Source of the DNA: JABDMH01 sp965222645 | GTDB lineage: Bacteria > Bacteroidota > Bacteroidia > Chitinophagales > Saprospiraceae | Reading direction: 5' to 3' | Assembly (NCBI GenBank): GCA_965222645.1 | Contig: OZ244968.1 | Span: 1,922,001 to 1,986,000, forward strand | Length of the DNA stretch: 64,000 bases | Part shown: positions 37,193-47,400 of the stretch, one piece after another | Numbering within the stretch: position 1 is the stretch's first letter | Layout: every line of letters begins with the position of its first letter | Made by a program: the position numbers and the translations under genes | Notes under the pieces: model-generated | The model's database searches: none | Told to the model about the DNA's origin: nothing | The model's input: the letters and a program-made list of their open reading frames with translations, nothing else

Positions 37193-37908
37193 TCTGCAGA
37201 AAAATTCTCAAGCTGTTTTAAACTGATTTTTTGTTCGTAGATCGCCTTGCCAATAATCGCTCCATAACATCCCAGTGTTTTTAATTGGGTCAGATCTTCC
37301 ATTTTTGAAATACCGCCACTTGCGATCAATTGAATACCGGGATAAGCTGATATCATCTCTCGATAGAGACTTATGGAGGGTCCCGTCAGCATCCCATCTC
37401 TACTAACGTCTGTACTTATAATTCGCTTTACTCCCCCCGGGATATACATGTCAAATAGATCTCTCCAAGTCATCTCTGACGTCTCTTTCCATCCGTGCAT
37501 CGCAATTTTTCCATCCTTGAGATCTGCACCGAGAATGAGTCTTTCCCCATATTTTGACAGCCATATCCGAAATAAATCGGGATCCTTTACAGCTGTACTA
37601 CCCACTGTAACCTGGGCGGCACCACATTCAAAAACTTTTTCGATATCCGCATTCGATTTAATCCCTCCTCCCCAATCCACAATCAACGAAGTCTCTTGTA
37701 CAATTCTCTTTAACACATCCCAATTAATTACTGTACCGCTTTTCGCACCATCGAGGTCGACAAGATGCAAATGTGTAATTCCGTGAGCTTCATAATCCTT
37801 TGCGACTTCCAAAGGATCACGGCTATAGACTTTCTTCTTGTCATAGCGACCTTGTTCCAATCGTACGCATTGGCCAGAAATCAGATCAATCGCGGGAATA
37901 ATCAACAT
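37186..37908 (-). CDS. hisA: ProFAR isomerase
   Basis: A 240-residue barrel homologous to HisF. It isomerises ProFAR to PRFAR. MLIIPAIDLISGQCVRLEQG carries the catalytic Asp8; IISTDVSRDGMLTGPS and LIASGGISKMEDL are the phosphate-binding loops. It overlaps hisH by 7 bp. Confidence 0.96.
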   Translation of the reverse strand: MLIIPAIDLISGQCVRLEQGRYDKKKVYSRDPLEVAKDYEAHGITHLHLVDLDGAKSGTVINWDVLKRIVQETSLIVDWGGGIKSNADIEKVFECGAAQVTVGSTAVKDPDLFRIWLSKYGERLILGADLKDGKIAMHGWKETSEMTWRDLFDMYIPGGVKRIISTDVSRDGMLTGPSISLYREMISAYPGIQLIASGGISKMEDLTQLKTLGCYGAIIGKAIYEQKISLKQLENFSAEC

Positions 37909-38492
37909 GCTTTTAAGAATTGATTTAGGACCTCCGCTCCTATTGGTCCTGATTTTTCCGGATGAAATTGTGTGGCGTAGAAGTTATCTTTTTTAATGGC
38001 TGCGGAGAAGGGATTAATATAGTCGCATTGAGCAATTGTAAAATCACACACGGGAACAAAAAAACTATGCACGAAATAAACGAATTGTCCCTCTAGTCCT
38101 GGGTCAAAAAGATTCGAATTGAGATCACTGATCTTATTCCAACCCATATGAGGTACTTTTTCTCCATTTACCGAATTAAATCTTTTTACGGGTACATCAA
38201 TCAATCCCAGGCAGGAGGTATCATTTTCTTCCGAATATTTACACAGCAGCTGCATACCCAGGCAAATGCCGAGGACGGGTTGTGTCAGCGATTTTATCAC
38301 TAGATCTAATCCCTTGGTCTTGAGGTAAGCCATCGTGCTGTTTGCTTCGCCCACACCTGGAAAAATCACTTTATCCGATTTTCTTATCTCCTCAGCCCGA
38401 TCGGTAAAAGCTGTTTCTATGCCCAAACGTTGCAGGGCGTAAAAGACCGACCGTGTGTTACCGGCATTGTAGTCAATTACTGCCACTTTCAT
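37902..38492 (-). CDS. hisH: Imidazole glycerol phosphate synthase glutaminase subunit
   Basis: A 196-residue class I glutamine amidotransferase. The catalytic Cys77 is in GICLGMQLL and the His-Glu pair in ATQFHPEKSG. VIFPGVGEAN is the oxyanion-side loop. It feeds ammonia to HisF, which is two genes downstream. Confidence 0.96.
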   Translation of the reverse strand: MKVAVIDYNAGNTRSVFYALQRLGIETAFTDRAEEIRKSDKVIFPGVGEANSTMAYLKTKGLDLVIKSLTQPVLGICLGMQLLCKYSEENDTSCLGLIDVPVKRFNSVNGEKVPHMGWNKISDLNSNLFDPGLEGQFVYFVHSFFVPVCDFTIAQCDYINPFSAAIKKDNFYATQFHPEKSGPIGAEVLNQFLKAC

Positions 38493-39622
38493 AAGGCTCC
38501 TTTTGTGCTGGGTAAATCGAAGCGATCCATGTCTCGACGTACAGCCCTTCTCACCGACCGAGCAAAGGCCTTAAAAATTGCTTCTATTTTATGGTGTTCA
38601 TTGGTCCCGGTTGCTTTTATATTTAGATTACATTGAGAAGCATCAGAGAGTGATTTAAAAAAATGAAAAAACATTTCAGTCGGAAGATCACCTATTTTTT
38701 CACGCTCAAATTTTGCATCCCAGACAAGCCAGGGGCGACCTCCAAAATCGATGGTGACCATGGCTTCGCAATCGTCCATTGGAAGGGCAAATCCATATCG
38801 TTCGATTCCTCGCTTGTTACCAAGTGCCTCCCGAATCGACTGTCCCAGAGCCAGTGCGGTATCTTCGATCGTATGATGCTCATCTACCCCCAGATCCCCC
38901 TTTACGGAAACTACTAAATCGATTCCACCATGCTTTCCTAATTGATCGAGCATATGGTCTAAAAAAGGTAATCCGGTATCAATATCCGTCGTCCCTCTTC
39001 CATCCAGGTTTAAGTGTACCTCGATCTGTGTTTCGTTGGTGACCCTGTTTACAGTAGTCTTTCTATCCAGGCCACGGAGGAAATCATAAATCTCATCCCA
39101 TCGGTCAGTCTTGAGAGAAATTACTCGATCTAAATTTCTACCCTCTGCCAGATAATCTTCGGTGCTATCTGCTGATTTACCGAGTAAGATCCCACGGCAT
39201 TTCAGATTGTCAGCAAAGAGCATATCGGTAATTCTGTCACCGATCACAAACGATCCAGCCATATCATAGTCATCCGAGAGATAGTGCTTCACGCGGCCAA
39301 TTGCGGGCTTTCGATCATTTGATTTATCCGCCGCAAAACTTCGGTCGATGATCACTTCTTTCCATTCGATTCCCTCTCCTTTAAGAACCTCCAACATCAA
39401 GTTGTGGGGCGGCCAAAAAGAATCCTCGGGAAATTGATCTGTACCCAACCCATCCTGATTAGTCACCATAACAAGATCAAAATCCAAGTCCCGGGCAATT
39501 CTTGACAAATTTGTAATGGCATTGGGAATGAAAGAAAACTTTTGAAATGAATCGACCTGATAGTCTCCCGGAGGCTCTACGATGATTGTTCCATCTCGAT
39601 CCACAAATAAGATTTTCTTCAT
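38489..39622 (-). CDS. hisB: Bifunctional histidinol-phosphatase / imidazoleglycerol-phosphate dehydratase
   Basis: A 377-residue fusion. The N-terminal HAD phosphatase begins KKILFVDRDGTIIVEPP with nucleophile Asp. The C-terminal dehydratase (from about 185) carries GTGLPFLDHMLDQLGKH-like residues (here DTGLPFLDHMLDQ), VDEHHTIEDTALALG and GTNEHHKIEAIFKA metal-binding His motifs. It overlaps its neighbours by 4 bp on both sides. Confidence 0.95.
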   Translation of the reverse strand: MKKILFVDRDGTIIVEPPGDYQVDSFQKFSFIPNAITNLSRIARDLDFDLVMVTNQDGLGTDQFPEDSFWPPHNLMLEVLKGEGIEWKEVIIDRSFAADKSNDRKPAIGRVKHYLSDDYDMAGSFVIGDRITDMLFADNLKCRGILLGKSADSTEDYLAEGRNLDRVISLKTDRWDEIYDFLRGLDRKTTVNRVTNETQIEVHLNLDGRGTTDIDTGLPFLDHMLDQLGKHGGIDLVVSVKGDLGVDEHHTIEDTALALGQSIREALGNKRGIERYGFALPMDDCEAMVTIDFGGRPWLVWDAKFEREKIGDLPTEMFFHFFKSLSDASQCNLNIKATGTNEHHKIEAIFKAFARSVRRAVRRDMDRFDLPSTKGAL

Positions 39623-40653
39623 GTCATTGCATTTAGTTGCTCCAGCAAAAAATCATTCTCGGAAGGGGTGCCCACTGTGATGCGAAGGCAATTTTCGCAT
39701 AATGGCAGATTCGAACGATCTCTGACGATGATACCTTTTTCTCTCAATTCCAGAAAAACTTTTGCAGCCTGCTTAAACTTCACCAGCAGAAAATTGGCAT
39801 GAGAATCAAATATCTTTTCGACCAAGTCGTGCTGCTCAAGGGCTTTTCTGACTCTTTGTCTTTCGTCTTTAATTTCAATCACATGCTTCTCTTTTTCTCT
39901 ATGTTGGACCAGGAGAGCTGCGATTGCAGCCTGCTGACTCAGCTCATTTACATTATATGGAGGTTTGACTTTATTGAGAAGATTGATAATTTCTTTTTGC
40001 GCAAAAGCCTGACCCAACCTAATGCCTGCCAGTCCCCATGCCTTAGACATGGTCTGCAATACGACAAGGTTTGGAAAGTCATTGATTTTCGCAATCCAGG
40101 ACTGTTGGTCGCTGAAGTCCTGATAGGCTTCGTCGATTACTACAATCCCTCTAAAAAAATCAAGTATCTCTACTATGTCTTCTCTCGACATTAGATTACC
40201 TGTGGGATTGTTTGGTGAACATATAAAAAGCAGCTTGGCAGACTGATCAGTCTGTCTCCTGATCTGGTCTACATCCAACATAAATCCCCCCTTGAGCTCT
40301 GCCTCGACCACCCCGACATCGGCAAGATCGGCACAGACTTTGTACATTCCATATGTGGGCGGAAGTATCATAATTTTATCTCTGGCGGGCCGGCAAAAGA
40401 TCCTAATGAGAAGATCGATTGCTTCGTCACTGCCGTTTCCCAGAAATATTTGATTGATACAGACTTCTTTGTGAATGGCCACCACCTCCTTTAATCTTTT
40501 CTGATTGGGATCGGGATAACGGCTACAGGCACCTCCGTAAGGATTCTCGTTTGCGTCCAGATACACAGAAGCTTCGCCTGTAAATTCGTGCCGGGCCGAG
40601 CTGTAGGGCTTTAATTTCCATATATTTTCTCTTACAAGTTCTTTCAGGTTCAT
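39619..40653 (-). CDS. hisC: Histidinol-phosphate aminotransferase
   Basis: A 344-residue PLP enzyme, fold-type I. DANENPYGG and SRYPDPNQKRLKE near the N-terminus, CSPNNPTGNLMS, VIDEAYQDFS, and TMSKAWGLAGIRLG with the PLP Lys. The C-terminus carries ENCLRITVGTPSEN. It overlaps both neighbours by 4 bp. Confidence 0.95.
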   Translation of the reverse strand: MNLKELVRENIWKLKPYSSARHEFTGEASVYLDANENPYGGACSRYPDPNQKRLKEVVAIHKEVCINQIFLGNGSDEAIDLLIRIFCRPARDKIMILPPTYGMYKVCADLADVGVVEAELKGGFMLDVDQIRRQTDQSAKLLFICSPNNPTGNLMSREDIVEILDFFRGIVVIDEAYQDFSDQQSWIAKINDFPNLVVLQTMSKAWGLAGIRLGQAFAQKEIINLLNKVKPPYNVNELSQQAAIAALLVQHREKEKHVIEIKDERQRVRKALEQHDLVEKIFDSHANFLLVKFKQAAKVFLELREKGIIVRDRSNLPLCENCLRITVGTPSENDFLLEQLNAMT

Positions 40654-41951
40654 TGCACCTTATTTAATCGAACCGATACTGCCCTGGCATGTCCCTCGAG
40701 TGATTCAGCTCTTGCCAAGATTTCTACTGTGGGACCCAAATCAAGAAGTCCTTCACGCGACAAACTTTGAAAGGTAATTTTCTTGACAAAAGAATCGAGT
40801 GACACACCTCCATAACTTCGTGCCCAGCCCGTTGTGGGCAAGGTATGATTGGTGCCCGAAGCATAATCGCCGATTGCTTCAGGACTATAATGGCCTAAGA
40901 AGACCGATCCGGCGTTCTCTACTTTTGACACCCAGTCCTGGGCATTGTCAGTAGCAATTATCAAGTGCTCGGGAGCATATTCATTGGAAAAATTCATACA
41001 GGTCTCCAAATCATCAAATTTGATCACCATGCTTCCTGACAGGGCCTCAAGGGCCGTATCTTTCCTCGGCAAAGCGACTACCTGATCGGCCAGGGTCTCT
41101 TCCACCCTCTTTATCAGATCTTTGCTGTCGGAAAGGAGCACCACTTGACTGTCAACTCCGTGCTCAGCCTGCGACAGCATATCAGCAGCGACAAAATCGG
41201 CATCGGCGCTATCATCTGCAATGATCAAGACTTCTGAGGGCCCGGCGGGTATATCAATGGCGACATCGAATTGCTGTGCAAGCAGCTTTGCCTGGGTTAC
41301 ATATTGATTTCCCGGACCAAAGATCTTATCAACTTTGGGGATCGACTCTGTCCCCAGAGCCATTGCTGCTATGGCCTGTGCACCCCCGACCTTATACATA
41401 TTTCTCACCCCACTGATCGAAGCTGCGTATGCAATAGCAGGATGTATAAGACCGTCTGCTTGCGGAGGTGAACATAAAATGACGCGCTGGCATTGTGCAA
41501 TCCTGGCAGGTATGGCGAGCATCATCACAGTGGAAAACAGAGGAGCGGAGCCACCTGGAATATACAGGCCCACATTCTGAATGGGGCGTGATTCCCGCCA
41601 GCATTCGATTCCCGGCATCACCGTTATTTTCTTCTTCTCCTCCTTTTGAGACCGGTGAAAGAGATCAATGTTTTCAGATGCCCGATCTATCGCTGCTCGA
41701 AGTTTCTTGTCTACGCCGCATTTTGCTTCCTCAATTTCTTCAACGGTCATTTCCAAAACCTCCAAATCGACATGGTCAAATCTTTTACCTAGTGTAAATA
41801 ATGCACGGTCCTTTTCCTCTCTCACCAGATCAAAAACACCTTTTACCTCTTTAGCAATTTCCTGTGACCCTGGTCGCGGGCGAGCTGCTAGGGCCGTCCA
41901 GAGGGAGAAATCAGGATTCTCGTATTGTTTAATCATCACTTCTTTTTTCAA
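40650..41951 (-). CDS. hisD: Histidinol dehydrogenase
   Basis: A 433-residue enzyme that oxidises histidinol to histidine with NAD+. Family motifs: YIPGGSAPLFSTVMMLAIPA, VGGAQAIAAMALGT, KIFGPGNQYVTQAK, AGPSEVLIIAD, LSQAEHGVDSQ and NEYAPEHLIIAT; GSVFLGHYSPEAIGDYASG binds zinc and substrate. The start overlaps the hisG stop by 4 bp. Confidence 0.96.
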   Translation of the reverse strand: MKKEVMIKQYENPDFSLWTALAARPRPGSQEIAKEVKGVFDLVREEKDRALFTLGKRFDHVDLEVLEMTVEEIEEAKCGVDKKLRAAIDRASENIDLFHRSQKEEKKKITVMPGIECWRESRPIQNVGLYIPGGSAPLFSTVMMLAIPARIAQCQRVILCSPPQADGLIHPAIAYAASISGVRNMYKVGGAQAIAAMALGTESIPKVDKIFGPGNQYVTQAKLLAQQFDVAIDIPAGPSEVLIIADDSADADFVAADMLSQAEHGVDSQVVLLSDSKDLIKRVEETLADQVVALPRKDTALEALSGSMVIKFDDLETCMNFSNEYAPEHLIIATDNAQDWVSKVENAGSVFLGHYSPEAIGDYASGTNHTLPTTGWARSYGGVSLDSFVKKITFQSLSREGLLDLGPTVEILARAESLEGHARAVSVRLNKVQ

Positions 41952-42799
41952 ATCACCATTTTCTCAATGGGAACGACTAAAATACCTTCTGCACCAAGAT
42001 TTTTTAATTTCTCTATGATCTCCCAGAATTTTGATTCAGATACCACAGAATGAATGGAGCTCCAACCGCTTTCTGCAAGGGGCAAAACAGTGGGACTTTT
42101 CATGCCTGGTAAAATCTTTATGATCTGGTCAACCCTGTCATTGGGGGCGTTGAGCAAAATGTATTTAGAGTCTCGCGCTGTAAGTACAGATTTGATTCGA
42201 AATAAAAGTTGATCAGATAACTGCTTTGCCTCTGTGTCAAGATCTCGATTAGAAATAAGTACGGCTTCAGAAATGAAGACTGTTTCTACCTCTTTAAGGC
42301 CGTTGGTAAGAAGGGTACTGCCGGTGCTTACGATATCCATGACCGCATCAGAAAGACCTATTCCGGGAGCAATCTCCACGGATCCGGATATGGAGTGGAT
42401 TCCCGCATTGATTTTTCTTTCCTTAAGAAATGATCTCAGGATTTTGGGATAGGAAGTCGCGATTTTCTTTCCCTCAAAAAACTCCACACCATTATACGTT
42501 TGATTTTTGGGAACGGCAAGTGAGACTCGACATTTGGAAAATCCAAGTTTTCTCACGACGTTGATCTTGCATTCTTTTTCAAGCAGGACGTTTTCTCCGA
42601 TTATTCCCAGGTGGGCGACTCCGTCCTCAACATATTTTGGAATATCATCATCGCGCAGATAAAGGATCTGTGCATCAAAATTTCTAATTGGAGTAATCAG
42701 TTGGCCCTTTCCTGCATTAAATTTCAGACCACAATTGGAAAGTAATTCAACTGATCCAACATGCAACCGTCCGGACTTTTGTACAGCAATCTTAAGCAT
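41948..42799 (-). CDS. hisG: ATP phosphoribosyltransferase, long form
   Basis: First and regulated step of histidine synthesis. The 283-residue protein is the long (HisG-L) type: LKIAVQKSGRLHVGS at the start, LGIIGENVLLE, the PRPP loop ISGSVEIAPGIGLSDAVMDIVSTGSTL, and a C-terminal regulatory domain (about 205-283) with PGMKSPTVLPL and GAEGILVVPIEKM, expected to bind histidine. It opens the operon 22 nt after the attenuator U-run. Confidence 0.96.
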   Translation of the reverse strand: MLKIAVQKSGRLHVGSVELLSNCGLKFNAGKGQLITPIRNFDAQILYLRDDDIPKYVEDGVAHLGIIGENVLLEKECKINVVRKLGFSKCRVSLAVPKNQTYNGVEFFEGKKIATSYPKILRSFLKERKINAGIHSISGSVEIAPGIGLSDAVMDIVSTGSTLLTNGLKEVETVFISEAVLISNRDLDTEAKQLSDQLLFRIKSVLTARDSKYILLNAPNDRVDQIIKILPGMKSPTVLPLAESGWSSIHSVVSESKFWEIIEKLKNLGAEGILVVPIEKMVI

Positions 42800-42821
42800 T
42801 TCTACACTTTATCTATAAATG

Positions 42822-42852
42822 AAAAACGGCTCATCACTGATGTGACAAGCCG
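42822..42852 (-). terminator. Intrinsic terminator in the his leader
   Basis: CGGCTTGTCAC-ATCA-GTGATGAGCCG (11 bp, two G-U) followed by TTTTT. Confidence 0.88.
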
Positions 42853-42918
42853 CAAATTTATCTTATAAATTCTATTTACATGACACTCATCACATGGTAT
42901 TCCAAATGTGGTGATGAG
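42822..42918 (-). promoter_or_regulatory. Transcription attenuator of the histidine operon
   Basis: Four segments on the minus strand: 1 CTCATCAC (42918-42911, over the His codons), 2 GTGATGAG (42893-42886), 3 CTTGTCAC (42849-42842), 4 GTGATGAG (42837-42830). Segments 1 and 2 pair perfectly over 8 bp. Segments 2 and 3 pair over 10 bp when extended (ATGTGATGAG with CTTGTCACAT, two G-U). Segments 3 and 4 form an 11-bp terminator stem. Segments 2 and 4 are identical, so they compete for segment 3. A ribosome held on the His codons masks segment 1 and leaves 2:3 to form. Confidence 0.9.
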
Positions 42919-42946
42919 TATAATGTGAAATAGAAAAAGCTCGCAT
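42890..42946 (-). CDS. His leader peptide
   Basis: An 18-residue ORF, MRAFSISHYTHHHIWNTM, with His codons at positions 8, 11, 12 and 13 (CAT, CAT, CAC, CAC). The stop codon lies inside segment 2 of the attenuator. A ribosome reaching the stop would cover segment 2 and allow the terminator. I could not find a full consensus promoter: TACCTTTA (42972-42965) is one base off the -7 element, with no -33 box. Confidence 0.88.
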   Translation of the reverse strand: MRAFSISHYTHHHIWNTM

Positions 42947-43002
42947 TTCTAATCTTTTGCCAGGTAAAGGTAAGAAAGTACGTAATATTAGAGCGGTGAT
43001 GT

Positions 43003-43033
43003 AAATAAAAAATGCCTCACACATGTGCGAGGC
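43003..43033 (-). terminator. Terminator upstream of the his leader
   Basis: GCCTCGCACATGTGTGAGGC on the minus strand with one internal mismatch, followed by ATTTTTTATT. It probably ends transcription arriving from the porP gene and insulates the his operon. Confidence 0.7.
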
Positions 43034-43117
43034 AATGGAAATCAAAAGTCTCAAAAGTTACTCCCTTGTTGTAAGGATGTTGATTATTGATTCTTTATTT
43101 GCTAAGACTGATTATTA

Positions 43118-43213
43118 TCAATTCTTGAAAGCAACTTTCCTGACAACTTGCAGCAACCTTTCAGCTACTTCGGGCTTCTTCTTCATAAGCCAAAACAATA
43201 TCAAATAGGTCAT
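43118..43213 (-). CDS. Possible 31-residue small protein
   Basis: ATG-initiated frame starting MTYLILFWLM and followed by a basic amphipathic stretch (KKKPEVAERLLQVVRKVAFKN). It lies between porP and a terminator. A hydrophobic head and charged tail could suit a small membrane peptide, but chance is a fair alternative. Confidence 0.25.
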   Translation of the reverse strand: MTYLILFWLMKKKPEVAERLLQVVRKVAFKN

Positions 43214-43266
43214 GACCTGTGTTTTGAGTGTTAAAATAATTGGATGTATAATGCGACAAATAAAAT

Positions 43267-44409
43267 TTATACTTCGGGGCATTTAACCTTAAACCGTTTA
43301 CGAGTAGGTCTGATCAAATCGATAAAATGCATAATCGATAGCTCAGGGCCACCAAATCCATTGCTGGCTTTCCGCAGTGGCGAGATATTCAGATCAAACG
43401 AAAATGAAAAAACTGTATTTCTGAAGTCATATCGCAAAGAAGCGATGAGGGCATCACGGTTAAATTCTCCTTCTTTGATCGACCACCGATACCAAAATCC
43501 CGCATAAAATGCATATTCCGGTCTCAGATATGATCTTGTCTCCCTGGTGATCTTAAGAAAAGAACCGACATTAAACTCGCGATGGGGATCCTGGTCAAAG
43601 AAGATGAAACTCGGCTTTAGCGTAGCTACCTCACTGACTTTTACGGAAGCTCCTCCGTGTAGAATGTATCTCGGGATCAGATTGGAGCCGGGAGCCAAAT
43701 TAGATCCGGCTTGTTGTTCTTTATTGAATGAGACTACAGCACGGTTAAGATGAAAGATGGAACCACCCACATAGACAAAGTCTTGTCTGCGCAACGGTGC
43801 AAAATATGCTGCTCCTACAGATAAATCGTAGTAAGTGAGTTGGGGGTTGAAACCTCCACTTTGCAGATATGGATCTTCATCAAAAATCCGGAGATCAGCC
43901 AGATCAAATCGGTTTTGTACGATTCCATTTGATACCCCGACCGAGATAAAATGATCTCCCAGTCCATTCAGAGCCTTTAAATAGGACAAAGTGAAATTTG
44001 CAGAGACTGTGCTAAAATCAAGATCACCTGCCTTGTCAGAAGAGAAATTAAAACCTGCTCCAACATCGTCTTGTGTGCCGAAGCCTTTATTTAATTTCAT
44101 ATCTGCTGACGCCAATGCCGTCTGGAAACCATTGGTAAATGTCTGCCACTGGCTACGGTAATTGGCGATAAACCGGATATCTGCATTAAACAAACCGGTC
44201 ATCGCAGGATTTATGTAAGTTGGTGAAGCATGAATGTGAGAAAGATGGATATCCTGAGCATTGCTGGTCAACGAAGTAAACAGGAGCAGAATAACAAGAA
44301 ACAATTGAGAAGTGATTCTAATTGAACCGTGACAGTAGGCTCCAACTTGCTCGGCAAGGGGTGAGCGAATGGGTTGAGGGCAGTGCCTCTTTTGAGTATT
44401 TATCTTCAT
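43267..44409 (-). CDS. PorP/SprF-family outer-membrane protein
   Basis: A 380-residue protein with a late signal peptide (hydrophobic residues about 33-51, ending SNAQ), so a start nearer that point is possible. Characteristic PorP/SprF residues are SPTYINPAMTGLF, FIANYRSQW, FGTQDDVGAGFNFSSDKAG and ISVGVSNG. The rest is a beta-barrel pattern. In Flavobacterium johnsoniae SprF is needed for export of the adhesin SprB and lies downstream of sprB. The same arrangement holds here: it follows the giant adhesin gene after 69 bp on the same strand. Confidence 0.85.
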   Translation of the reverse strand: MKINTQKRHCPQPIRSPLAEQVGAYCHGSIRITSQLFLVILLLFTSLTSNAQDIHLSHIHASPTYINPAMTGLFNADIRFIANYRSQWQTFTNGFQTALASADMKLNKGFGTQDDVGAGFNFSSDKAGDLDFSTVSANFTLSYLKALNGLGDHFISVGVSNGIVQNRFDLADLRIFDEDPYLQSGGFNPQLTYYDLSVGAAYFAPLRRQDFVYVGGSIFHLNRAVVSFNKEQQAGSNLAPGSNLIPRYILHGGASVKVSEVATLKPSFIFFDQDPHREFNVGSFLKITRETRSYLRPEYAFYAGFWYRWSIKEGEFNRDALIASLRYDFRNTVFSFSFDLNISPLRKASNGFGGPELSIMHFIDLIRPTRKRFKVKCPEV

Positions 44410-44478
44410 GGTCAGTCGTGTAAAAGTGCGTTCAAATAATCAACATAGTCTTTAGTGGGTCTATCTCAAAGCTATGTT

Positions 44479-47400
44479 CTAACGGATCAGAGTTACGTTG
44501 CCGGCTCGCACAAACTTTTCACCAGTTGCGCATATTCCGTCTATCAAGTAAATAAAGACTCCGGGATTGGCAGCCACTCCACGTGTATTACCGTCCCACA
44601 TGTCTCCTGATCCACTTCCTTCAAAAACAATTTCGCCCCATCGATTATAAACCTGCACGGATAGAACTTCTGCATCTCCTGTATTGATAATCTGGAAGTA
44701 GTCATTGTGCCCGTCGCCATTAGGGGTAAAGGCATTCGATGCTTCGATCACACCCGGATCGCAATTTGAGTCTTCAAAAGTATTGGAGGTATTTATCTCC
44801 TCGCTTACTTCACAACCCAGACTATTTATCGCCGTTGCCGTATAAGAGGCTTCGTTATTTGGTCTGAGTATACTCTGACAATCTGTGCAAATATTTTGAC
44901 CGGAATGGTCATACCAACTTATGATATGTGATGGGTCTATGGTCGTAGCAGATAATACAATTTCGTGATTTCCGTTTGGTCCTTCCTCTTGAGAAAGTAC
45001 TAACACCGGATTGGGGATTATCTCTACACGGTACTGTACTTCAATATTCGTGCCAAGGCATCCAGTTGTACTAAGCAAATAGGTTGTACTTTCAGTTGGG
45101 GAGGCAACTGGATTGGTACATACTTGGCACGACAATCCCTCAGCAGGGGACCAGGTGATATCTGAAGAGGGTGTACCCGTGATCACAGGTATAAGCTCGA
45201 CAGATTCGCCTTCACAGATTTGGACAGTATCTCCTACAATGGTTACATCATCCACAACGATTACTTCGTAAACTACAATGCTGTCACAACCACTCACTGT
45301 CGTGGCACTGTCCACCACAGTAATATTTTCAGTATAGTACTTCCCTCCGATCAATACACTGTCTCCCAAGCAAATAGTTGTACTTTCTTCAATTCTGATT
45401 TCATCCATGATCGAGATATGCAGACGAATGATGCTGTCGCACCCACCCGCAGTGTTGTAGACAAGTTCATACGTTCCGGATTCGTTGTATGTCTCCCCAT
45501 CAAACGTATAGGTACTCCCGGTGCACAAGTTCGCGTAGATGTCCTCTTCATAAGCTGTCAGGACTTGCAAGCTAAACTCAACAATGCTATCGCACCCGGA
45601 TCCGGTTGTCAACGTATCGGTAAAGGAAGTCGTTTCGGTATAGGTTGACCCGTTGAAGCTAAAAGACTCGCCAGCACAGATCGTTTCGTCGATCACCTGG
45701 CGTTTTGCTGACACTTCGGAAATTGTGATTTGCAAGACGCTGTCGCATCCTCCTGATGACACCAATGTCTCACTAAAACTACCGGCCACTTTGTAAACTT
45801 TTTCGTTGATCACAACGGAATCTCCCTCACAAATCTCCTGATCTATATTGGTTGTAATTTGATCTACCACCAGGAGATCAAGGACCACAGTGCTGTCGCA
45901 TCCGCCAGCTGTAATATATATAGCTGTATGTACACCTGTTTCATCAAAACTCCGGTTGTCAAAAGTGTAGGACTGACCCTGGCAAATAGTGACATTTATG
46001 GTATCGAGAATCACGTCCTGGACCACCAGGTTAAGGGTAACTATACTATCGCAACCGGCGAGTGTCTGGAGCGAGTCGACATAGATACCTGTTTCCGTGA
46101 GTGACTGTCCCATAAAGTTATACGATCCAGTTTCACAGATTCTGGCATTAATCTCTTCTTTGTAGGACGGGTTCACAGTCAAATCCAGCGTGACAATACT
46201 GTCACAACCTGCACTGGAAGAAAGACTGTCTACGTAAACTCCGGTAGAGTCTAACACCCGATCTCCAAACGTGTAAGAATCTCCTTCGCATAACGAAACG
46301 GTTATATCTTCCTGGATTTTATCGACTACTTCAACAGTCATATGTACGATGCTGTCACAACCGGCGGCACTCTGCAAAGTATGATCGTAGGTGCCGGCCT
46401 GATCGAGACTTTGTGTGAAGAAATCAACTGATCCTCCCTGACAAATCGTGGCAGTATCATAGGTCTTGATCTGATCCACAACTTCGAGGTGTAGTATCAC
46501 CGTGCTATCGCAACCTGTAGAAGTCAACAGCGATGCCGTGTATTGTCCGGCAGTAGACAATGATTGTCCATCAAATGGAAATATCTGGCCTACACAGATT
46601 TGAGCACTGACCTCCTCTGAAAAAGTAGGATTTACAGTCAGGTGCAGGGTGACAATACTATCACAACCAGTCGCTGTCACAAGAGAGTCAACATATGTTC
46701 CGGTGCTATCTCTGGCTACCCCTCCAAAGGGATAGGTCTCGTTAGCACAGATTTGTTCGGTAAGCACTGTACTAGCAGATTCTGTGACTTGAAGTACGAG
46801 CGTCACAATACTGTCACACCCATTTGCGGAGGTGAGCGTTTCTACATAGCTACCCGATTGAGTATAGGCTGATTCTCCCAGAACAACCGAATCTCCCGCA
46901 CAAATCTGATGCTGAATTGTGGTACGTTGTACCGGCATCACGACCAGCACCAAAGTATGAATGCTATCACATCCGGCTACGGATGTGTAATCTTTCTCAT
47001 ACGTCCCTCCCACCTGATAAGGCGTCCCATCAAAGTCAAATGTCTCCCCTTCACAGATGGTTTCTCTGGTTGTGTCTCTCAAGATTGACAGCACCTGAAG
47101 GTTTACGGTGACAATGCTATCGCATCCGGCATCACTCTGAAATGTTTCAGTATACGTCCCTGATTCAGTATGTGTTGTGCTGCCCAGTTTGAAACTTTGA
47201 CCTTCACAAATCTGCTCGTCGAGCTCTACCTGAATGTTTTCTACCACGATCAGATTAAGGTGAATAATACTATCACAACCATCCTTGCTTTGCAACGAAT
47301 CTGTATAGTTTCCGGTACTTGTATATGTGTTAGATCCAACTTGATAGCTTTCTCCCACACACAGGACCACATCTCTCGTTTCCTCATAACGGTCAGACAC

